Shown here piece by piece: positions 7,269 through 11,803 of a DNA stretch of 11,803 nucleotides. The stretch covers positions 1 to 11,803 of the forward strand of contig JADFGB010000013.1 of the NCBI GenBank assembly GCA_022567875.1, given 5' to 3'. A program made the translations under genes and the position numbers. Each line of letters starts with the position of its first letter. Positions within the stretch are counted from its first letter, which is position 1. The stretch comes from Bacteroidota bacterium (GTDB taxonomy: Bacteria > Bacteroidota > Ignavibacteria > Ignavibacteriales > Ignavibacteriaceae). Below the pieces are notes generated by a model, which worked only from the letters and a program-made list of their open reading frames with translations, made no database searches and was not told the DNA's origin.

Positions 7269-8137
7269 TAAAAGGTCATCTCTCCTTTTAAAACCGTAAC
7301 TGCATCGCCTAAAATGTAAAGTTCATTTTCTTTGGGGAAAAATATTACTCCCACTCTTCCACTTCTTTCCATAAAATCACCCTGTTCAAATACCAATCCT
7401 TTTGTCATTTGCTCATCCGTTACAAGATTTAAATATTTAAGCACCATCAATAACGGACCGTTCACGGAGCCTGTTACAGGGTCTTCATCTATTCCCCAAT
7501 AGGGAACAAAATATCTTGAATGTGCAAAATTATTAGCTTCAATTGTTTGAAGAGTGAATAATGCAAATCCGCTTATCTTTTTGTTTTGCTCCGAAATTTT
7601 AATAAGTTCTTTGAAATTTGGAGAAATATTTTTTAGCTCTTCCAAACTATTTATACAGATATAAAGATTAGTATTTTCCAACAGTACCATTGGTATATTT
7701 TCAGCAAGATTATCTTCCGTAATCCCGAGTGCTGAAAAAATATCTTTTGTTTCACCATCGTAATTCTGCATTGAATAGAGAGGGATCTGCATTAGATATT
7801 TATCATTTTCCATTTTGCATTTCAAAATACCGGAACGCGTATCAAAAGTAATTGTCTCCCCGTTTTTAAGCCGTGAATGTTCTTTTAAAAAATGAAGAGA
7901 TGCAATAGTAGCGTGTCCGCATAATTCAACTTCCACCGTGGGAGTAAACCACTGAAGGTGAAAATCGGCTTTATCAGATTCGGATAAGAAAGCGGTTTCG
8001 GCTACATTCATTTCCTTTGCTATATTTTGTTTTATTTCGTCAGTAAGTCCGTTACCGAATGTAACCCCGGCTGAATTACCGCAGAAAGGTTTGTTTGTAA
8101 AGGCATCAATTTGATATATCTCTATTTTACTTTCCAT
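7268..8137 (-). CDS. PhzF family isomerase-like protein
   Basis: This 289-residue protein has the duplicated PhzF/diaminopimelate-epimerase-like fold. Near the N-terminus is YQIDAFTNKPFCGNSAGV, then NVAETAFL, where E47 matches the catalytic glutamate of PhzF. ELCGHATIAS and, in the second half, GIDEDPVTGSVNG are the other family signatures. PhzF in phenazine makers isomerises trans-2,3-dihydro-3-hydroxyanthranilate, but there are no phenazine genes here and most members of this widespread family have unknown substrates. It is probably cytoplasmic. Its start overlaps the end of surE by 11 nt and its stop overlaps the VWA start by 1 nt, so it is the middle of a coupled operon. Family assignment is secure; substrate is not. 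Confidence 0.92.
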   Translation of the reverse strand: MESKIEIYQIDAFTNKPFCGNSAGVTFGNGLTDEIKQNIAKEMNVAETAFLSESDKADFHLQWFTPTVEVELCGHATIASLHFLKEHSRLKNGETITFDTRSGILKCKMENDKYLMQIPLYSMQNYDGETKDIFSALGITEDNLAENIPMVLLENTNLYICINSLEELKNISPNFKELIKISEQNKKISGFALFTLQTIEANNFAHSRYFVPYWGIDEDPVTGSVNGPLLMVLKYLNLVTDEQMTKGLVFEQGDFMERSGRVGVIFFPKENELYILGDAVTVLKGEMTF

Positions 8138-8900
8138 TTATCAAATTATCCAAATTCCATTCTTTCATTTTATTAAAAGTTTCGTAATCCGTCAGGTCAA
8201 AATGAATGGGTGTGATGGACACAAAATTTTTATTTATTGCACCCTGATCGGTATCAATTTTTTTGTCCAATTGAAGAAGTTCACCCGTAAGCCAGTAATA
8301 ATCTTTGCCGTAGGGGTCAACTCTTCTTTCGTAAATATCGTCCCATTTTGATTTACCCTGTGTGGTTATCTTTATTCCTACAATTTTTTCTTTGGGCAGA
8401 TCGGGTATATTTATATTTAATAGTGTTCCTGTCGGAAGTTGTTTTATGGGGGTTTTTTCAATCAAATGTTTTGTCAATTCAGCGGCAACAGAAAAATCTT
8501 TAACATTATGATTTGTAACCGAAACCGCCATTGATGGTACATCCATAATTGCGGCTTCTCGAGCAGCAGAAACGGTACCTGAGTAAATAATATTTATTGC
8601 CGTATTGCTGCCGTGATTTATTCCGGATACAACAAGATCAGGAGGGGAGTCCATAAGATTTCTGATGCCAATTTTTATGCAATCGGCGGGTGTGCCGTTA
8701 ACGGCTAAACCGAATAATGTTCCGTTAATTCTGTATTCGCTTACTCGAAGAGGAACCTGCATTGTTATTGCGTGACCGATAGCACTTTGTTCATTTAATG
8801 GTGCAATAACAGTTACATCTGCAATTTCTTTTAATGATTTAACTAGTGCAAATATTCCCGGTGAGCTTATTCCATCGTCGTTACATACTAAAATTTTCAA
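8127..8900 (-). CDS. surE: 5'/3'-nucleotidase SurE
   Basis: SurE is a cytoplasmic metal-dependent phosphatase that releases phosphate from nucleoside 5'- and 3'-monophosphates; in E. coli it is linked to stationary-phase survival. The metal site is fully visible: D8 and D9 (CNDDGISSPG), S39 (NEQSAIGHAIT) and N95 (SGINHGSN). The NGTPADC motif (68-74) and the SGTVSAAREAAI segment are also typical. At 257 residues it has normal length. ATG 8900 places NDDG at the family's usual distance from the start. It is the first gene of the leftward operon, with a candidate promoter at 8945-8973, and its last 11 nt overlap the PhzF-family gene. Confidence 0.96.
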   Translation of the reverse strand: MKILVCNDDGISSPGIFALVKSLKEIADVTVIAPLNEQSAIGHAITMQVPLRVSEYRINGTLFGLAVNGTPADCIKIGIRNLMDSPPDLVVSGINHGSNTAINIIYSGTVSAAREAAIMDVPSMAVSVTNHNVKDFSVAAELTKHLIEKTPIKQLPTGTLLNINIPDLPKEKIVGIKITTQGKSKWDDIYERRVDPYGKDYYWLTGELLQLDKKIDTDQGAINKNFVSITPIHFDLTDYETFNKMKEWNLDNLINGK

Positions 8901-8944
8901 TATTTATTTTCCAAAAGTGTTAAGTATTTCCAATTAGATTTAGA

Positions 8945-8973
8945 AATATACTATAACATTTTTAGAGGAACAA
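8945..8973 (-). promoter_or_regulatory. Candidate sigma70-type promoter of the surE operon
   Basis: On the minus strand TTGTTC (8973-8968) is separated by exactly 17 nt from TATATT (8950-8945), which matches the -10 consensus at 5 of 6 positions. The predicted transcript would start about 38 nt before the surE ATG. In such AT-rich sequence a chance -10 match is common, so confidence is moderate at best. Confidence 0.35.
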
Positions 8974-9010
8974 TCGGGTTATAAAATCAATAAAAAGATT
9001 AATATAAATA

Positions 9011-9042
9011 AAACCCAATCCGCCAACTGATGGATTGGGTTT
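9011..9042. terminator. Strong hairpin with terminator look in a divergent intergenic region
   Basis: AAACCCAATCC (9011-9021) and GGATTGGGTTT (9032-9042) are perfect 11-bp inverted repeats around a 10-nt loop. On the minus strand the second arm is followed by TTTTATTTATATT, on the plus strand only by TTTC. This GC-core stem with flanking A and T is the usual shape of an intrinsic terminator. It lies between divergent surE and pgeF, where no coding gene needs it. It may end a small unseen RNA or act in a leader. Confidence 0.5.
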
Positions 9043-9168
9043 CTGATTTAATGTTTTTCAAATATATATCCTTAAAAATAAACTTCAGAATAAAATTAGT
9101 AAAGAATAATCAACTTAATATATAAATATGTTTTTCTTTAAATTAGAGAAATCATTTTTAGATAAATT

Positions 9169-9900
9169 ATGGTAATAGTTAAGTCTCAAATATTTAAAAA
9201 ATATCCAGAATTAACATTTGGCTTCAGCACTAAAATAGGTGGAGATAAAAAAGAACCGTATTGTTTTAATATGTCTCTATCAGTAGGTGATGACGAAAAT
9301 AAAGTGAAAGCAAACAGAGATTTATTTTTTAAAGCTCTCGGACTTGAAACAGAAAATGTAGCTTTACAGAGACAGGTTCACGGTACAAATATCAAAATTA
9401 TTGAAAACGGAGGAATTTTTGAAAACAATGATGCTCTGATTACAAACAAAAAAGGAATAGGACTTGCTGTAAGTTCTGCGGATTGTACTACTATTTTTAT
9501 TTTTGATAAACAAAACAAAGTTATTGCCGGAGTTCATTCCGGGTGGAGGGGTACTTCAAAAAAAATATTAAGCTTTACTTTGGAAAAATTAAAAAAAATA
9601 TTTAAAACAAAACCGGAAAATATTATTGTCTTTATCGCTCCATCTATATCACAAAAAAATTATGAAATAGGCAGTGAAGTTGCTGCACAATTCGATGAAA
9701 AATATCTTCAAAAAAAAAGGAATAAATTTTTATTGGATGTATCCGCCGTTAATTACGATATATTATTAAATTACGGTGTTAAAAAAGGAAATATTGAAAG
9801 AGCCCAATTATGCTCCTTTGAAGAGCAATACCTTTTGCATTCTTACAGAAGGGACGGAAAGATTTCCGGCAGAGCATTAGGGGTAATTGCTTTGAAATAA
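9169..9900 (+). CDS. pgeF: Peptidoglycan editing factor PgeF (YfiH/laccase-domain family)
   Basis: This 243-residue protein belongs to the YfiH/DUF152 family, first described as multicopper polyphenol oxidases. E. coli PgeF was later shown to keep wrongly built muropeptides (such as those with L-Ser instead of L-Ala) out of peptidoglycan; some relatives are reported to act on purine nucleosides. The conserved metal-binding residues are present: H71 (QRQVHGTN), C106 (SSADC) and H123 (GVHSGWRGT). The C-terminal RDGKISGRALGVI is also characteristic. Length is normal. ATG 9169 gives the usual short N-terminus before the FGFSTKIGG segment. It is the first plus-strand gene right of the divergent region, with 74 nt before folB, so co-transcription is likely but not proven. 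Which biochemical activity applies here cannot be told from sequence. Confidence 0.92.
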   Translation: MVIVKSQIFKKYPELTFGFSTKIGGDKKEPYCFNMSLSVGDDENKVKANRDLFFKALGLETENVALQRQVHGTNIKIIENGGIFENNDALITNKKGIGLAVSSADCTTIFIFDKQNKVIAGVHSGWRGTSKKILSFTLEKLKKIFKTKPENIIVFIAPSISQKNYEIGSEVAAQFDEKYLQKKRNKFLLDVSAVNYDILLNYGVKKGNIERAQLCSFEEQYLLHSYRRDGKISGRALGVIALK

Positions 9901-9909
9901 TATAAATAA

Positions 9910-9950
9910 ACAAGTTTAAGCCTATGTGCTGTAGACAAGCTTACGGCTAT
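9910..9950 (+). repeat. Imperfect direct repeat between pgeF and folB
   Basis: ACAAGTTTAAGCCTAT (9910-9925) and ACAAGCTTACGGCTAT (9935-9950) match at 12 of 16 positions with a 25-nt period. It could be an operator-like pair for folB or chance. Confidence 0.2.
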
Positions 9951-9974
9951 AATTAATTGAAATAAAGAGAAAAT

Positions 9975-10364
9975 ATGGAAAACATTATCAGAATAAAAAA
10001 AGCAGTATTTTACGGCTACCATGGTGTCCGATCGGAAGAACAAAGCGTAGGAAGTCAATACGAAGCGGATGTTGATATATACACCGACTTTACGTCTGCA
10101 TCAAAATCAGATAATCTTGATGACACTATAGACTATATGAGAGTCTATAAATTTATGGATAAACTTGTTCTTGAGAAAAAATATTATTTAATAGAATCTG
10201 TTGCACTGATTATTGCTGATCAGTTGATGATTAATTTTCCAGGGATAAAAAAAATATCTGTTAGAATAAGAAAAGAGAACCCGCCTCTTGGTGGTGTAGT
10301 TAATAGTGTTGAAGTAGAAGTTTCAAAAACAAGAGAAGAATTTGAAAAAGAAAGTGAAGGATAA
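9975..10364 (+). CDS. folB: Dihydroneopterin aldolase
   Basis: FolB cleaves 7,8-dihydroneopterin to 6-hydroxymethyl-7,8-dihydropterin and glycolaldehyde in folate synthesis. The 129-residue protein keeps every key residue at the same number as the well-studied Staphylococcus aureus enzyme: E22 (YHGVRSEEQ), Y54 (DTIDYMRVY), E74 (YLIESVA) and K100 (VRIRKENPP). These enzymes form cytoplasmic octamers. The start ATG 9975 follows a purine-rich AAAGAGA stretch. The stop lies inside the start region of folK, which uses FolB's product, so the two pathway-consecutive enzymes are probably translated together. Confidence 0.95.
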   Translation: MENIIRIKKAVFYGYHGVRSEEQSVGSQYEADVDIYTDFTSASKSDNLDDTIDYMRVYKFMDKLVLEKKYYLIESVALIIADQLMINFPGIKKISVRIRKENPPLGGVVNSVEVEVSKTREEFEKESEG

Positions 10365-10863
10365 TATAGTTTACATAGGCATTGGCACTAATAAAGGTGA
10401 TAAACTTGAAAATATAAATACTGCAATATCATTAATCGATAGAATCCCATTTACAGGATTACTCTCTCAATCATCAATTTATAAAACAAAACCATTTGGA
10501 TACTTGGAGCAGGACAACTTCTTAAACCTTGTAATAAAAATTAAAACCGGTTTGTCAATAAAACATTTATTTAAAGAACTTCAATCTATAGAGAGTAAGT
10601 TGGGAAGAGTAAAAACTATTAAATGGGGTCCAAGAATAATTGATCTTGATGTTCTTTTTTACAATAAAGATATAATATCTGAAGAAGGAATAAAAATTCC
10701 ACATCCCGAAATTATAGAAAGAGATTTTGTTCTTATCCCTTTAAATGAAATTGAACCGGATTTTATACATCCTGCATTAAATGTAAAAATTGCTGATATT
10801 TGTAATACGGTTTTACCAAAGCAAATTATTTGTAAAATTGAATATACAAATCAAAATAGCTGA
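10354..10863 (+). CDS. folK: 2-amino-4-hydroxy-6-hydroxymethyldihydropteridine pyrophosphokinase (HPPK)
   Basis: FolK transfers pyrophosphate from ATP to 6-hydroxymethyl-7,8-dihydropterin, the step after FolB. The N-terminus IVYIGIGTNKGDKLENI is the family's opening strand and loop, TKPFGYLEQDNFLN is the pterin-binding region, and KWGPRIIDLDVLFY carries the paired aspartates that hold magnesium. HPEIIERDFVLIPLNEI completes the core. No ATG lies at a sensible place. I chose GTG 10354, which puts the first strand at the usual distance and overlaps the folB stop by 11 nt; TTG 10342 is the alternative and would add four residues. Product length is about 169 residues, normal for the family. The kinase gene follows after 17 nt. 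Confidence 0.94.
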   Translation: MKDNIVYIGIGTNKGDKLENINTAISLIDRIPFTGLLSQSSIYKTKPFGYLEQDNFLNLVIKIKTGLSIKHLFKELQSIESKLGRVKTIKWGPRIIDLDVLFYNKDIISEEGIKIPHPEIIERDFVLIPLNEIEPDFIHPALNVKIADICNTVLPKQIICKIEYTNQNS

Positions 10864-10880
10864 ACAAATTTTCAAAGTTT

Positions 10881-11540
10881 ATGAATTCTAATGTAAAGTA
10901 TATTGCAGTTGAGGGTGTAATTGGATCAGGTAAAACATCCCTTGCAAAAAAAATGAGAGATAAATTAAATGCACAGCTCATTCTGGAGCAGTTTGAAGAG
11001 AACCCTTTTCTTGAAAATTTTTATTCAAACAGAAAAAGATATGCTTTTCAAACGCAGATGTTTTTTCTTGTTAACAGGTTTAAACAACAACAAGAGTTAA
11101 GTCAGGAAAACCTTTTTACAGAATTTACAGTGTGCGATTATCTATTTGAAAAGGATAAAATCTTTGCTTATCTGAACCTGAGCACTGATGAATTAAAGTT
11201 GTATGAAAATATTTTTCCGACACTTTCACGTGATTTGCGTAAACCGGATTTGGTTGTTTACCTGCAGTCTAGTATAGAAAGAATTATGTACAACATCAAA
11301 AAAAGAAGCAGAAAAATTGAACGTAATTTATCACGCGGCTATATTGAAGAACTCAGCGATGCATACAATCATTTCTTTTTCAGGTATAACTCAACCCCGC
11401 TTTTAATAGTAAATTCAACAGATATTGACTTTGTTAACAGCGAAGAAGATTTTGGAGAATTATACAGACAAATATTTAGACAGGACAGGGGAATAATAGA
11501 ATATTTTAAACCGGAAACCAAAAAGGCTGATAATGTCTAA
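10881..11540 (+). CDS. Deoxynucleoside kinase
   Basis: The protein phosphorylates deoxynucleosides to monophosphates in the salvage route to dNTPs. At 219 residues it has the normal size of the deoxyadenosine/deoxyguanosine/thymidine kinase-2 type family. The P-loop GVIGSGKTS is at residues 12-20. The acidic segment LILEQFEENPFL corresponds to the catalytic glutamate region, FTVCDYLFEKDKIFAY to the base-contacting DR/DY region, and KKRSRKIERNLSRGYIEEL to the arginine-rich lid. YNSTPLLIVNST is the final strand. The preferred base cannot be read from sequence. It follows folK by 17 nt, an arrangement I know from Bacteroidota-type genomes, and overlaps the next small gene by 8 nt (ATGTCTAA). No strong ribosome-binding site precedes ATG 10881. 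Confidence 0.9.
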   Translation: MNSNVKYIAVEGVIGSGKTSLAKKMRDKLNAQLILEQFEENPFLENFYSNRKRYAFQTQMFFLVNRFKQQQELSQENLFTEFTVCDYLFEKDKIFAYLNLSTDELKLYENIFPTLSRDLRKPDLVVYLQSSIERIMYNIKKRSRKIERNLSRGYIEELSDAYNHFFFRYNSTPLLIVNSTDIDFVNSEEDFGELYRQIFRQDRGIIEYFKPETKKADNV

Positions 11541-11748
11541 AATTTTAATTTTTCTAATTGTATTTTACCTAATATTTCGTGGTTTTAAGATGATTGTTAG
11601 ATTTTTTATTGGGGGAAAACAATCAAAATCATTCGGTAAAAGAAGTAGAACGCACAACGATAATAAAAACATTGAAGAAGCTGAATTTACCGAAATAGAA
11701 TCAGAGATACATACTAAGAATGAAAGCAAGGTAAATGGCGAAGGATAA
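11533..11748 (+). CDS. Small single-pass membrane protein, unknown function
   Basis: This 71-residue protein has a hydrophobic N-terminal helix (about residues 3-28, including ILIFLIVFYLIF). A basic stretch (KQSKSFGKRSR) and an acidic, polar tail rich in Glu and Asn follow. The basic patch after the helix suggests the tail is cytoplasmic. Its shape resembles the short DUF4834-type proteins of Bacteroidota, but I cannot confirm membership. Support for being real is that the ATG sits in the end of the deoxynucleoside kinase gene (8-nt overlap), has an AAGG a few bases upstream, and base composition matches the neighbours. Confidence 0.65.
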   Translation: MSKILIFLIVFYLIFRGFKMIVRFFIGGKQSKSFGKRSRTHNDNKNIEEAEFTEIESEIHTKNESKVNGEG

Positions 11749-11803
11749 TATATTTTCAAAATGTTTATACTGGTTTTTAAAAAAACTATTATCCATCAAT
11801 GAG
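11735..11803 (+). CDS. Start of an unidentified gene, cut by the window edge
   Basis: An open frame starts at ATG 11735, inside the end of the small membrane-protein gene (14-nt overlap), and stays open for 23 codons to the edge. AAGG just upstream could serve as ribosome-binding site. The visible start MAKDNIFSKCLYWFLKKLLS is a basic, amphipathic N-terminus of no recognised family. The overlapping layout continues the pattern of this operon, which is the main reason to believe it. Confidence 0.45.
   Translation, partial: MAKDNIFSKCLYWFLKKLLSINE

Noticed and set aside
4187..8930. A 15-base exact repeat, AGTGTTAAGTATTTC, at 4187-4201 and 8916-8930, with ATTTTCCAAAAG also near both.
   Set aside because: In AT-rich DNA of this length a match of this size has a fair chance of occurring at random. 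The neighbouring matches are not in the same order, and the contexts differ (past the end of an operon versus before its start).

Overview
The window is AT-rich (roughly 30% GC over most of its length). It looks like a chromosome fragment from the Bacteroidota/Chlorobi/Ignavibacteria side of the bacteria. That placement is inferred from the gene mix (a membrane VWA protein with ComF, PhzF and SurE; FolB-FolK followed by a deoxynucleoside kinase), the low GC and the scarcity of strong Shine-Dalgarno sites. No rRNA, tRNA or CRISPR array is visible.

Region 1 (1 to about 4060) is a mobile-element-disturbed block. A CPBP-family membrane protease gene runs in from the left edge and is cut by an IS30-family element (about 270-1478). 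The right end of that element abuts an IS1182-family transposase gene that has lost its N-terminus and probably a short internal segment. Next comes a convergent, clearly more GC-rich gene for a membrane-anchored SMP-30/gluconolactonase-like beta-propeller protein (2975-3862, minus strand), probably acquired cargo. The IS30 transposase itself is split by a -1 frameshift at an A-AAA-AAC heptamer.

Region 2 (about 4060-4404) has no gene. It holds an imperfect hairpin and an AT-rich intrinsic-terminator-like hairpin at the end of the next operon.

Region 3 (4405-8900, minus strand) is a tight operon read right to left: surE (nucleotide phosphatase), a PhzF-family isomerase-like enzyme, a large membrane-anchored VWA protein, and comF (phosphoribosyltransferase-like). 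The first three genes overlap by 11 nt and 1 nt, and comF follows after 35 nt. A sigma70-like promoter is proposed in front of surE.

Region 4 (8901-9168) is a divergent intergenic stretch. It contains a perfect 11-bp-stem hairpin that looks like a terminator but has no obvious gene to terminate.

Region 5 (9169 to the right edge, plus strand) carries pgeF (peptidoglycan editing factor), folB and folK (consecutive-pathway folate enzymes, overlapping), a deoxynucleoside kinase, a small membrane protein, and the first codons of another gene that runs off the edge. Overlapping stops and starts suggest coupled translation from folB onward. The folate and deoxynucleoside functions both feed DNA precursor supply; SurE on the other side acts in the opposite direction on nucleotides.

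I did not find a convincing undescribed defence or RNA system. The best leads are the IS30-generated junction, the slippery frameshift in its transposase, the compositionally foreign propeller gene, and the orphan hairpin between the two operons.
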